A stretch of DNA of 64,000 bases from Pelomonas sp. SE-A7 (lineage in GTDB: Bacteria; Pseudomonadota; Gammaproteobacteria; Burkholderiales; Burkholderiaceae_C). Both the position numbers and the translations under genes were made by a program. Shown here one piece after another: positions 8,425 through 16,341 of this stretch. The notes under the pieces were generated by a model that searched no databases, was not told the DNA's origin, and worked only from the letters and a program-made list of their open reading frames with translations. The DNA lies in NCBI RefSeq assembly GCF_030345705.1, contig NZ_JAUASW010000002.1, positions 434,001-498,000 on the forward strand, in the 5' to 3' direction. Positions within the stretch are counted from its first letter, which is position 1, and each line of letters begins with the position of its first letter.

Positions 8425-8682
8425 TCAGGCCGCAAGCAGGGCCTGGAGCTCGCCACGGTGGTCCAGGGCGACCAGCTCGTCGCAGCCCCCCACATGGGTG
8501 TCGCCGATGAAAATCTGCGGCACGGTGCGGCGCCCGGTCAGGGCCACCATGGCCTCGCGCTGGCCGGGGTCCAGGTCGACGCGGACCTCGTCGATCTGCA
8601 CGACGCCGCGCTGCTTCAGCAAGTTCTTGGCCCGCACGCAGAACGGGCAGACCAGGGTGGTGTACATCTTCACGCGACTCAT
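8425..8682 (-). CDS. grxC: Glutaredoxin 3
   Basis: This small cytosolic glutathione-dependent thiol-disulfide oxidoreductase has 85 residues. The active site CPFC lies at residues 12-15, TVPQIFIG includes the cis-proline around residue 54, and the glutathione-binding GGCDELVALD follows. All are hallmarks of the GrxC class. It lies 41 bp downstream of the rhodanese gene, probably in one transcript that ends at the hairpin before secB. A second 14 bp palindrome (GCGGGCATGCCCGC, 8395-8408) follows the stop codon. Confidence 0.95.
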   Translation of the reverse strand: MSRVKMYTTLVCPFCVRAKNLLKQRGVVQIDEVRVDLDPGQREAMVALTGRRTVPQIFIGDTHVGGCDELVALDHRGELQALLAA

Positions 8683-8723
8683 CGCGACTCAATCCTCGAA
8701 CGACAACAACAGGGAAAGCAGGC

Positions 8724-9137
8724 TCAGCCGGCGCTGCGCTCGGTGGGCAGGTTGGCTTCGCGCCAAGCCTTGAGGCCACCGGCCAGCGGGCGGGCCTTTT
8801 CATAGCCCAGCTTGCGCAGCATGCCAGCTGCGCGTGCGGCGCGTGCGCCGCTCTGGCACATCACCACGATGGGCAAGGCCTTGTTCGAGGGCAGTTGCTT
8901 GTGGCCTTCGAGTGTGTTCAGCGGGATGCTGCGCGCGCCCTGGGCATGGCCGGCGGCGTATTCCTCGGCTTCGCAGACGTCGATCAGCACCGCCTTCTCG
9001 CGGTTGATCAGTCGCACGGCTTCGGCCGGTTCGACCGCACCGGCCGCGCCACCTTTGGCCAGCGCGGGCCACAGCAGCAGACCGCCGGACAGCACAGCAG
9101 TCAGGACCAGGTACCAGTTTTCGAGCAGGAAGTTCAA
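8724..9137 (-). CDS. Membrane-anchored rhodanese-like sulfurtransferase
   Basis: The 137-residue product has an N-terminal membrane helix (about residues 8-27) and one rhodanese domain. The active-site loop is CQSGARA, with Cys94 as the presumed persulfide carrier. The domain also shows the usual LIDVCEAEEYAAGHAQGARS and GGLKAWREANLP motifs. Single-domain anchored rhodaneses next to grxC and secB are common in betaproteobacteria; the physiological sulfur donor and acceptor are unknown. A perfect TATAAT on the minus strand at 9167-9172 lies upstream, inside the terminator of the preceding gene. Confidence 0.9.
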   Translation of the reverse strand: MNFLLENWYLVLTAVLSGGLLLWPALAKGGAAGAVEPAEAVRLINREKAVLIDVCEAEEYAAGHAQGARSIPLNTLEGHKQLPSNKALPIVVMCQSGARAARAAGMLRKLGYEKARPLAGGLKAWREANLPTERSAG

Positions 9138-9150
9138 GAGCGCGTCCCGA

Positions 9151-9185
9151 ATAGAAAAGGAGCGGGATTATAGGAATCCCGCTCC
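9151..9185 (-). terminator. Rho-independent terminator of the chemoreceptor gene
   Basis: A perfect 11 bp stem (GGAGCGGGATT at 9159-9169 with 9175-9185) has a 5 nt loop and is followed on the minus strand by TTTTCTATT. It lies 28 bp past the chemoreceptor stop codon. The hairpin contains TATAAT in the minus-strand direction (9167-9172), a possible -10 for the rhodanese gene. Confidence 0.85.
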
Positions 9186-9212
9186 CTGGCCCGCCGACGC
9201 GGGGGTTTGTAT

Positions 9213-10727
9213 TCAGGCCAGCTTGAAGGTCGAGACCGCGGTCTGCAGGCTGCGCGCCTGTTGCTCGAGGCTGCTGGCTGCTGCCGCCGCCTGCTCGACC
9301 AGGGCAGCGTTCTGCTGGGTCATCTGGTCCAGCTGGGTGATGGACTGGTTGACCTGGCCTATGCCCTGGCTCTGCTCGGAGGACGCCGCGGTGATCTCGC
9401 TGATGATGTCCGAGACCCGCTGCACGCTGGCCACGATCTCGGTCATGGTCGTGCCGGCGTCCTGGACCAGGCGGCTGCCGGACTCGACCTTCTCGACGCT
9501 GGCGCCGATCAAGCCCTTGATCTCCTTGGCCGCTTCGGCGCTGCGCTGGGCCAGACTGCGCACTTCGCCGGCCACCACCGCAAAGCCGCGGCCCTGCTCA
9601 CCGGCCCGGGCCGCCTCTACCGCTGCATTGAGCGCCAGGATGTTGGTCTGGAAAGCGATGCCGTCGATCACGCCGATGATGTCGTTGATCTTCTTGGAGC
9701 TGGTGTTGATCTCGTCCATCGTCGAGACCACCTGCGAAACCACCTCGCCACCCTTCTGGGCCACCGCCGCTGCACTGCCGGCCAGCTGGTTGGCCTGGGC
9801 CGCTGCATCGGCGCTCTGGCGCACCGTGTCGGTCAGGGTCTGCATGTTGCTCGAGGTCTGCTCCAGCGAACTGGCCTGCTTTTCGGTACGCACCGACAGG
9901 TCCTGGTTGCCCACCGCTATTTCACGAGAAGCCACCGTCATCGAGTCGGTGCCGGTCCGGACGTTGGAGACGATGGCCGACAGGCCACGCGACATGTCGC
10001 GCACCGCCGCCAGCAGGCTCTGGTCGGCGCCGGGCGCCACATGGATGTCCTGCGAAAGGTCGCCGTCGGCCATGTGGCGCATCACGTCGCGCGCATATTC
10101 GGGTTCGCCGCCCAGCTGGCGCCAGACGCCGCCAATCACCAGGAAGGAGCCCGCCCCCAGGCACAGCACCACCACGGCGCCACTGAGGACGATGGCCCAG
10201 AGGCTGGACGACACGCCCTGCTGGGCCTTGTTCAGGCCCTGGTCGAAGCCTTCGCCGGCGTCCTTGCGAACCTTGGCGACCGTGCCTTCGAGCTGCTTGA
10301 GCGAGCTCTGCATCTTGGAGATCGCGCCGCCCTGGTCGCCCTGCTTCATGCCCATGAACATCTGGGCCGTGTCGACGGCGGCGCTGAAATACGCCTCGAA
10401 GTCCTTGCGCAGCAGGCCGGCCATTTCCTTCTTGCCTTCGATCTTCTCCAGCGTGGCCAGCACCTTGCGCAGCGCGGTGGCACGCTCGTTGGCTTCGTCC
10501 AGGCGTTTCTTCTCGCCCTCGGCCACGGCGCTCTGGATGGTGCCGCCCAGGGCCTCCAGCTGCGAGGCGAACTGGGTGCTGGCATCCAGGTAGGGATAGT
10601 CGACGTCGCCGACCGAGCGGATCGCATCGGAAGTGCGCGACGAGAACAGGAACACGATCGCAATGCCGATGGCAAAGATGACGGCCGCCAGGGCCGGCAG
10701 CAACCAGATCCGTGTCTTCACATTCAT
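9213..10727 (-). CDS. Methyl-accepting chemotaxis protein
   Basis: This 504-residue transmembrane chemoreceptor has a first membrane helix at residues 7-29, a periplasmic four-helix-bundle sensor of about 160 residues, and a second helix near residues 193-213. A HAMP linker follows, and then a long signalling domain with the highly conserved hairpin tip GIAFQTNILALNAAVEAARAG. It ends in VSTFKLA without a CheR-binding pentapeptide. It is the last gene of a likely porin / binding-protein / chemoreceptor operon and has its own strong terminator. The neighbouring 141-residue binding protein could supply its ligand; this is inference from context. Confidence 0.93.
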   Translation of the reverse strand: MNVKTRIWLLPALAAVIFAIGIAIVFLFSSRTSDAIRSVGDVDYPYLDASTQFASQLEALGGTIQSAVAEGEKKRLDEANERATALRKVLATLEKIEGKKEMAGLLRKDFEAYFSAAVDTAQMFMGMKQGDQGGAISKMQSSLKQLEGTVAKVRKDAGEGFDQGLNKAQQGVSSSLWAIVLSGAVVVLCLGAGSFLVIGGVWRQLGGEPEYARDVMRHMADGDLSQDIHVAPGADQSLLAAVRDMSRGLSAIVSNVRTGTDSMTVASREIAVGNQDLSVRTEKQASSLEQTSSNMQTLTDTVRQSADAAAQANQLAGSAAAVAQKGGEVVSQVVSTMDEINTSSKKINDIIGVIDGIAFQTNILALNAAVEAARAGEQGRGFAVVAGEVRSLAQRSAEAAKEIKGLIGASVEKVESGSRLVQDAGTTMTEIVASVQRVSDIISEITAASSEQSQGIGQVNQSITQLDQMTQQNAALVEQAAAAASSLEQQARSLQTAVSTFKLA

Positions 10728-10748
10728 CTTCTAGTCTCCATCCAACAG

Positions 10749-10776
10749 CAGGGCGCGGAGCCCTCTCCGCGCCCTG
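10749..10776 (-). other. Strong intergenic hairpin between binding protein and chemoreceptor genes
   Basis: A perfect 11 bp stem (CAGGGCGCGGA at 10749-10759 with 10766-10776) has a 6 nt loop. No T-tract follows on either strand, so it is more likely a 3'-end-protecting or processing hairpin that tunes the relative expression of the two genes than a terminator. Confidence 0.5.
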
Positions 10777-10803
10777 TATTCCCAGCGACTCAGGGATCGT
10801 CCC

Positions 10804-11229
10804 TCAGTCGACGCTCAGCACCACCTTGACGCTGCCGTCCACCGCGGATTTCTCGATATAGCCTATCGCGTCGGGGTTGGAGGCGACAAATTTTTTCACG
10901 TCGGCCGAGCTGGCCAGTTCCTTGGGCGGCGTGCCCTTGCCGCTGAACACGATGCGAGACCAGGCCGCCTTGACCTGGGCCGCCTGCTTGCCGGTGACCT
11001 TGGAATAGAACAGCTCGCGGATGGCCGCGCTTTCGGCCTGGTCGACGGCGGCCGCCGTAGCGCCGCCCGGCAGGGTGCTGCTCTTGCCCAGGAAGATGCC
11101 GGCCACCTGGTCGGCCGTCATGCTGGCGGTCGCATTCTTGCTGTTGACGATCACGGCCACCTGGGCCTGGGCGGCGGCGCCGGCCAGTGACAGCAGCGCC
11201 AGGACGGTCAGATGCTTGAACTTCATCAT
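10804..11229 (-). CDS. Short PstS-like periplasmic substrate-binding protein
   Basis: The 141-residue product has a clear signal peptide (MMKFKHLTVLALLSLAGAAAQA) followed by a segment resembling the phosphate-binding PBP-like family (VAVIVNSKNATASMTADQVA, then SKVTGKQAAQVKAAWSRIVF and IGYIEKSAVDGSVKVVLSVD). Full PstS proteins have about 300 residues and two lobes; this one has barely one lobe, yet shows no sign of frameshift. Similar short proteins occur in Proteobacteria. The start is supported by GGGAGGT 5 nt upstream. It sits 16 bp after the porin and before a chemoreceptor, with no ABC permease nearby. A binding partner for the receptor, or anion binding, is possible but unproven. Confidence 0.75.
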   Translation of the reverse strand: MMKFKHLTVLALLSLAGAAAQAQVAVIVNSKNATASMTADQVAGIFLGKSSTLPGGATAAAVDQAESAAIRELFYSKVTGKQAAQVKAAWSRIVFSGKGTPPKELASSADVKKFVASNPDAIGYIEKSAVDGSVKVVLSVD

Positions 11230-11245
11230 GCTGTACCTCCCTGCG

Positions 11246-12475
11246 TCAGAACACCATGTCCACAGACAGGCTGTAGACGGAGACTCGGTTGGCGAAGTTG
11301 GAGGGCACGCCCAGCAACAGGCCCGGACCCTTGGGCGTGATGCGGTCGAGCTGGGCCTTCACTGCCACGTTGCGCATCGCGTCCCAGCGCACACCGGCCG
11401 CCAGCGTCTTCTCGTCGCGGCGTTGGCCGGCCACCACGCCTTCCACATTGGCGCTGAGGAAATTCAGCTGCGCCTGGGTGGCTGCCGGATAGCCGCTCTT
11501 GGGGATGGTGTTGTCCACGTTGCTGCTGATCTGCTTCAGCTGCGACACCGTGCCGTAGGGCGTGAACTTGCCGAAGCGATGGCCGACGGTCAGGTACCAG
11601 CCATTGGTATCGGAGGCATAGGTGTCGGTGCGGCGCTGGGTGTACTCGCTGCTCACCAGCCATTCGCCCTGGTCCCAGGTCAGGCCCAGGCCGGTGAAGC
11701 TGGCATCCTTGCCGTTCGGGTCCAGCTGGTTGCCGACCGACACCACCGAGGGGATGGGCACCGAGCGCAGGCCGGCCACCAGCGAATTCAGGGTAGCCGC
11801 ATGCACCGTCAGCTTGCCCTGCAGCCGGCCGATGCGCAGGCTGACGCCGTTGTCCATCTCCAGCGTGGCGTTGAAGCCGACCAGGCTCTTCATCTCGACC
11901 TTGGTGCGCTGCACCATGGACTTGGCCTTGCCACCGAACACCTGGGCCGACAGCGAACCCAGGCCGGTGTTGGTCTGGTAGATCACGTCGGCGCCTTCGA
12001 AATTGCTGATGGGCACCTGACCATAGACGTCGTGCGGCGGGCGCAGCCAGGTGTTGGCATAGCCCACGTCGCGGAAGTCGGAGACCGCGAAGAACGGGCC
12101 GCCCATGCGTCCCACCCGGAACGACAGCGAGGGCATGGCCTGCATCTTGACGTAGGCCCATTCGACCTCGGGATTGAAGTTGCCGTCGCCGTTCTGCTTG
12201 GACAGCAATTGCACCGTGCCCGAGAACATGGCGTTGGCCTTGGCCGTCAGTTGCACGCCGAGCTTGCTGTCGACCTCGCCGCTCCAGGTCTTGCTGGCCC
12301 CGCGGTTCTGGCCAAAGATCGCGTACTGTCCGGTGTCGCTGTTGGTACCCGCCATGCCCAGCGTGGCGAAGCCCGACACCGAGAAGGCGCTGTCGCCGCT
12401 CTGAGCCTGCGCTCCCGCGCAGGCCAGTCCGGCCAGGACCAGAGGCGCCAGGCGCCACTTGCTGTTCTTCTGCAT
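11246..12475 (-). CDS. Outer-membrane porin-like beta-barrel
   Basis: The 409-residue product has a signal peptide (residues 1-23, ending GAQAQ). It continues with alternating amphipathic strands typical of a porin, such as FSVSGFATLGMAG near the mature start and GWYLTVGHRFGKFTPYGTVS late, and ends in the C-terminal Phe (SLSVDMVF) recognised by the BAM complex. The start at 12475 is preceded by GGAGA; an upstream in-frame ATG lacks a ribosome site and would disrupt the signal peptide. It is the first gene of a probable porin-binding protein-chemoreceptor operon. The substrate is unknown; the PstS-like neighbour makes an anion conceivable. Confidence 0.82.
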   Translation of the reverse strand: MQKNSKWRLAPLVLAGLACAGAQAQSGDSAFSVSGFATLGMAGTNSDTGQYAIFGQNRGASKTWSGEVDSKLGVQLTAKANAMFSGTVQLLSKQNGDGNFNPEVEWAYVKMQAMPSLSFRVGRMGGPFFAVSDFRDVGYANTWLRPPHDVYGQVPISNFEGADVIYQTNTGLGSLSAQVFGGKAKSMVQRTKVEMKSLVGFNATLEMDNGVSLRIGRLQGKLTVHAATLNSLVAGLRSVPIPSVVSVGNQLDPNGKDASFTGLGLTWDQGEWLVSSEYTQRRTDTYASDTNGWYLTVGHRFGKFTPYGTVSQLKQISSNVDNTIPKSGYPAATQAQLNFLSANVEGVVAGQRRDEKTLAAGVRWDAMRNVAVKAQLDRITPKGPGLLLGVPSNFANRVSVYSLSVDMVF

Positions 12476-12704
12476 GCTCTGTCTCCTGCTCAAAAAACCA
12501 GAACAAATGAGGCGAGGAACGCGCACCGTGCGCGAAAGTCGCCCGAATCGATACTAGGACGAACGACTGGGCCGGGCTTGTGATTCGTCATTTCCTTCGT
12601 GGTTTGTGGACTCAGGGCAACGTGCCAAGGAAATAGTCCACAGTGGGGCCCTCGATAGAATCCCGCCAGCCCGAATCGGGCGGCCTTCCCCCTTGCCACA
12701 GACC
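12476..12704 (+). other. Divergent intergenic region, porin / gpmA
   Basis: This 229 bp region must carry promoters in both directions. It contains an 8 bp inverted repeat (TGTGGACT at 12605-12612, AGTCCACA at 12635-12642) with a 22 nt spacer, and a -10-like TAGAAT at 12655-12660 on the plus strand without a clear -35. No open frame or terminator is convincing. Confidence 0.4.
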
Positions 12705-13448
12705 ATGTACAAGCTCGTGCTCATTCGCCACGGCGAATCGACCTGGAACCTCGAAAACCGCTTCACCGGCTGGACCGATGTCGACCTGACCCCCACCGGC
12801 GTGGCCCAGGCCCAGCAGGCTGGTCGCCTGCTCAAGGAAGCCGGCCTGGACTTCGACCTCACCTACACCTCGGTGCTCAAGCGCGCCGTCTGGACGCTGT
12901 GGCACTGCCTGGACCAGATGGACCGCACCTGGTTGCCGGTGATCCATGAATGGCGGCTCAACGAGCGCCACTACGGCGGACTGCAGGGCCTGAACAAGGC
13001 CGACATGGCCAAGCAGTACGGCGACGAGCAGGTGCTGATCTGGCGCCGCAGCTACGACACGCCGCCGCCGGCCCTGGAGGCCAGCGACCCGCGCAGCGAG
13101 CGCGGCGACATCCGCTACGCCGGCCTCAAGCCCGAGCAGATCCCGCTGACCGAATGCCTGAAGGACACCGTGGCCCGCGTGCTGCCGGCCTGGAACGAAG
13201 TCTTCGCCCCGGCCATCAAGAGCGGCAAGCGCGTGCTGATCGCCGCCCATGGCAACAGCATCCGTGCCCTGGTCAAGTACCTGGACGGCATTGCCGACGA
13301 CGCCATCGTCGGGGTCAACATCCCCAACGGCATTCCGCTGGTCTACGAGCTGGACGAGAACCTGAAGCCGATCAAGAGCTACTACCTGGGCGACGCCGAA
13401 GCCGCCGCCAAGGCCGCAGCCGCCGTGGCCAACCAGGGCAAGGCCTGA
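12705..13448 (+). CDS. gpmA: 2,3-bisphosphoglycerate-dependent phosphoglycerate mutase
   Basis: This cytosolic glycolytic/gluconeogenic enzyme interconverts 3- and 2-phosphoglycerate through a phosphohistidine. The 247-residue product opens with MYKLVLIRHGEST, where His9 is the phosphorylated residue. It contains NERHYGGLQGLNKADMA near residue 85 and the second catalytic histidine in LIAAHGNSIRALVKYL. Length and motifs are standard for the cofactor-dependent class. It faces the porin gene. In many betaproteobacteria gpmA lies next to the rhodanese-grxC-secB group, so the 3.3 kb porin/receptor block looks inserted here. Confidence 0.96.
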   Translation: MYKLVLIRHGESTWNLENRFTGWTDVDLTPTGVAQAQQAGRLLKEAGLDFDLTYTSVLKRAVWTLWHCLDQMDRTWLPVIHEWRLNERHYGGLQGLNKADMAKQYGDEQVLIWRRSYDTPPPALEASDPRSERGDIRYAGLKPEQIPLTECLKDTVARVLPAWNEVFAPAIKSGKRVLIAAHGNSIRALVKYLDGIADDAIVGVNIPNGIPLVYELDENLKPIKSYYLGDAEAAAKAAAAVANQGKA

Positions 13449-13475
13449 CCCCGGGGGCGGCGAGGCCTGCTAGTC

Positions 13476-14285
13476 ATGCCGCGCTTCGCCGCCAACCTCA
13501 GCCTGCAGTACGGCGAACAGCCGCAGTTCCTCGACCGCTTTGCCGCCGCGGCTGCCGACGGCTTCCGCGCCGTCGAGTACCTCTTCCCCTACGAGCATGC
13601 ACCCGAAGTGCTTGCCGGCCAGCTGCGCCAGCATGGCCTGCAGCAGGTGCTCTTCAACGCACCACCCGGCGACTGGGCGGCCGGCGAGCGCGGCCTGACT
13701 TGCCTGCCGAGCCGCGAACGGGATTTCGAAGCCAGCGTCGAGCAGGCCCTGAGCTATGCCCGGGCGCTGGATTGCCCCCGCATCCACCTGATGTCCGGCC
13801 TGCTGCCCGAAGGCCACAGCCGTGAGCAGCTCAAACCCCTGGTGGTGGAGCGTCTGCTCTGGGCCTGTGACCAAGCCGCCGCGGCCGGCATCACCCTGCT
13901 GCTCGAACCGATCAACGGCCGCGACATGCCGGGCTATTTCCTGAACCGGCAGGACCATGCGCTGGAGCTGATAGCCGCCGTGGCCCGGCCCAATCTCAAA
14001 CTGCAGATGGACTGGTACCACTGCCAGGTCGTCGAAGGCGACGTGGCCACCAAGCTTCGCCGCACGATGGAACTGGGCCTGCTGGGCCATGTGCAGCTGG
14101 CCGGCGTGCCGCTGCGCCAGGAGCCCGACCAGGGCGAGCTGAGGACCGAGTACCTGCTCGAGCAGCTGGACGAGCTCGGCTACCAGGGCTGGGTCGGCTG
14201 CGAATACCGGCCGCGGGCCGGCACCTCGGCGGGGCTGGGATGGATCAGGCGCTGGATGCCGGCGATTCAGCCGATCAGGCCGTAG
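13476..14285 (+). CDS. hyi: Hydroxypyruvate isomerase-family TIM-barrel protein
   Basis: The 269-residue product is a xylose-isomerase-like TIM barrel of the Hyi/OtnI family. Typical stretches are MPRFAANLSLQYGE at the start, GFRAVEYLFPYEH near residue 28, LLLEPINGRDMPGYFL near residue 145 and KLQMDWYHCQV near residue 173. Glu and Asp/His residues in these loops form the metal site of the family. Family members interconvert hydroxypyruvate and tartronate semialdehyde, or 2-oxo-tetronate sugars; the exact substrate cannot be told. It begins 27 bp after gpmA, probably in the same transcript. Its 3' end overlaps the convergent HD-GYP-like gene by 19 bp. Confidence 0.82.
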   Translation: MPRFAANLSLQYGEQPQFLDRFAAAAADGFRAVEYLFPYEHAPEVLAGQLRQHGLQQVLFNAPPGDWAAGERGLTCLPSRERDFEASVEQALSYARALDCPRIHLMSGLLPEGHSREQLKPLVVERLLWACDQAAAAGITLLLEPINGRDMPGYFLNRQDHALELIAAVARPNLKLQMDWYHCQVVEGDVATKLRRTMELGLLGHVQLAGVPLRQEPDQGELRTEYLLEQLDELGYQGWVGCEYRPRAGTSAGLGWIRRWMPAIQPIRP

Positions 14286-15382
14286 AGCCGTTCCAGCGGC
14301 ACCCGCGCGGCCAGGCCCTTGTCGGTCTCGACCGCCTTGATCGCAAAGCCGGCCTGGCCGGTGTCGCGCTTGAAGGTCTGGGTGCTGGGCAGGCCGTGCT
14401 TGTCGGTCAGCGTGGCGGCCAGCGGAGTCTGCAGCGTGCTGCCGCGGCGGATGACGACGGCCTTCTCGCCGCTGGCCAGGTCCACCAGCTCTCCCGGCGG
14501 ATAGAGGCCGAATTCCTTGATCAGCGTGGCCACCATGGGATGGCCCGGCCATTGAGCATAGGCCTGGCGGGCCGCCTCCTTGCAGTCCATGGGCGGGCGT
14601 GACTCGCGCCGGCTGATCTTGGCCAGGAACACATCGACCAGCCGCAGCAGCTGGGCAAGCTCCGAGACCACGGTGATGCCGCGTGGATAGCCGGCGCCGT
14701 CCGCATGCTCGTGATGCTCCAGCACGGCCTGCAGCCATTCGGCGTCGCTGATGCCGGCCGCCTGCAGCCGGGTGACGGCACTGATCGGATGCTGGCGCAG
14801 CTCGTCGCGCTGCTCCTGAGTCAGCCGGCCGTGAACGGCGAAGCGCGCCTGCAGATCGAAGGCCGTGAGGTTCATGGTCAGCGCCGCCATCATGGCGCTG
14901 CGCTGCCGGGACTCGTCCCAGCCCATGCGCGCCGCGACCAACTGGCAAAGAGCGCCCGAGAACACCGCATGCGTCAGGCCGTACATGCGCAGCTGGTGCT
15001 GCTCCTGCCGCATCATCTGGTAGATCGCCACGTCGGCATCCAGCTTGAGCATGGCCTCCAGCTCGTCACCCAGGCGCTCGCAGCCTTCGCGCAGCGCCGC
15101 CGGGTCAAGGTCGGGCCGGGCCAGGCTGTCCAGGCTCCAGTAGATCTGGTTCCAGCGCACGAACAGGCCCGGCGGCTTGGCCTCGACCTTGCGGCCGGCG
15201 GCCAGGGCCTTGATCTCCTCGACGTCGGCAAAGATGCCGCGGGCAAACAGCGCTTCCAGCTGGCCCTGGCTGAAGATCAGCTGGCCGCAGGCCAGCAACA
15301 GGCTGCCCTGTTCGTCCCGAACATTGAAGGGCAGGGTCTCGCCGACCTTGACCTGGCTGGCAACCAGCTTGAGCAACTGCAT
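14267..15382 (-). CDS. Degenerate HD-GYP domain protein
   Basis: The 371-residue product resembles cyclic-di-GMP phosphodiesterases of the HD-GYP class. An N-terminal domain of about 110 residues (VASQVKVGETLPFNVRDEQG) precedes the HD-GYP region. Several hallmark positions remain: His138, His198 and HHEHADGAGYPRG at residues 223-235. The HD doublet itself is replaced by Met-Asn (AALTMNLTAFDLQ, around residues 170-171), so a key metal ligand pair is missing and hydrolysis is doubtful. The protein could instead act as a c-di-GMP-binding or scaffold protein. A C-terminal region of about 110 residues has no recognised motif. It lies 70 bp downstream of the nucleotide operon. Confidence 0.72.
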   Translation of the reverse strand: MQLLKLVASQVKVGETLPFNVRDEQGSLLLACGQLIFSQGQLEALFARGIFADVEEIKALAAGRKVEAKPPGLFVRWNQIYWSLDSLARPDLDPAALREGCERLGDELEAMLKLDADVAIYQMMRQEQHQLRMYGLTHAVFSGALCQLVAARMGWDESRQRSAMMAALTMNLTAFDLQARFAVHGRLTQEQRDELRQHPISAVTRLQAAGISDAEWLQAVLEHHEHADGAGYPRGITVVSELAQLLRLVDVFLAKISRRESRPPMDCKEAARQAYAQWPGHPMVATLIKEFGLYPPGELVDLASGEKAVVIRRGSTLQTPLAATLTDKHGLPSTQTFKRDTGQAGFAIKAVETDKGLAARVPLERLYGLIG

Positions 15383-15452
15383 GATTCAGGCCGTCAAGGC
15401 TTGCAGAACGAGCAGCAAGCGCGGCGGCAGGCCACAGCTGAGGTGGCCCAGT

Positions 15453-16340
15453 CTAAGTCAGCGCACCGGCCAGCAGGGGCACGACGGACACGCTGTTGCT
15501 CTCATGCGGCACGGCGTTGCTGCTCCAGACATGGCGTACGCCGGCCGCCATGAGCGCCGGCAGGGCATCGCCGTTGAAGAGCGCATGGGTCACGGCCACG
15601 TCCACCGAGACGGCGCCACGGGCCAGCAACTGCTCGGCCGAGCCGATCAGGGTGCGGCCGGTCGAGGCCATGTCGTCGAGCAGCACCACCGCCCTGCCCT
15701 TCACGTCGACCTCCGGCAAGGCGAGTCGGACCTGGTGATCGCCCTCGCGGACCTTGTGCCCGACGGCCTGCTCCAGGCCTCCGGCCTGCGCGGCATCGCG
15801 CACCCATTGACCGGACTCCTCGTCGGGCCCGATCAGCAATGCACCAGGGACCCGCTCGGCGATCCAGCGACCCAGCAGCGGGGCGGCCGACAGCGCGATG
15901 CCCCGGCCGGCCGGCATCACTTCGTCCAGGCTGGCGATGCGGTGCAGGTGCGGGTCGATGGTGACCACGCGGTCGAACTGCTGGCCGAGCCAGCGACCCA
16001 TGTGGCGCTGACTGACCGCCTCGCCCGGCGTGAACTCCATGTCCTGTCGCATGTAGGCCAGGTACGGTGCCACCAGCTCCAGGCTTTGAGCGCCCAGTTC
16101 GCGCGCCGTGGGCGCCGCGATCATCAGCTCGACCAGCTTGTCGTTGGGCTGCTGCAGGCCGCGCAACAGGATGACGCGCGACGGCAGCGGCTTGGGCAGG
16201 ACCAGCCGCAGTTCGCCGTCGGGGAAACGGTGGCGGCGCACCAGGGCCATCGGAATACCCAGAGTCGCTGCCAGCTCGGCGGCCAGGGCCTGCTCGTCGT
16301 CAAAGGCCAGCAGCAAGGTGTCTTGGAGGGTCGTTGTCAT
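15453..16340 (-). CDS. Ribose-phosphate pyrophosphokinase paralogue
   Basis: The 295-residue product belongs to the PRPP synthetase family but is shorter than the housekeeping Prs (about 315) and closer to archaeal-type members. It has FPDGE at residues 39-43, MRQDMEFTPGEAVSQRHMG near residue 97, VTIDPHLHR near residue 127, a K-x-R pair in the catalytic flexible loop (HKVREGD, residues 195-201) and the PRPP loop LLDDMASTGRTL. The essential residues seem present, so activity is plausible. Its start lies 1 bp after the phosphorylase stop, which suggests a shared pathway: ribose 1,5-bisphosphate or ribose phosphate made by the phosphorylase could feed PRPP. The substrate is not proven. Confidence 0.83.
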   Translation of the reverse strand: MTTTLQDTLLLAFDDEQALAAELAATLGIPMALVRRHRFPDGELRLVLPKPLPSRVILLRGLQQPNDKLVELMIAAPTARELGAQSLELVAPYLAYMRQDMEFTPGEAVSQRHMGRWLGQQFDRVVTIDPHLHRIASLDEVMPAGRGIALSAAPLLGRWIAERVPGALLIGPDEESGQWVRDAAQAGGLEQAVGHKVREGDHQVRLALPEVDVKGRAVVLLDDMASTGRTLIGSAEQLLARGAVSVDVAVTHALFNGDALPALMAAGVRHVWSSNAVPHESNSVSVVPLLAGALT

Positions 16341-16341
16341 C

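Noticed and set aside
12605..12642. Inverted repeat TGTGGACT / AGTCCACA in the porin-gpmA region
   Set aside because: With only 8 bp arms and a 22 nt spacer it can occur by chance; no promoter geometry supports it as an operator.
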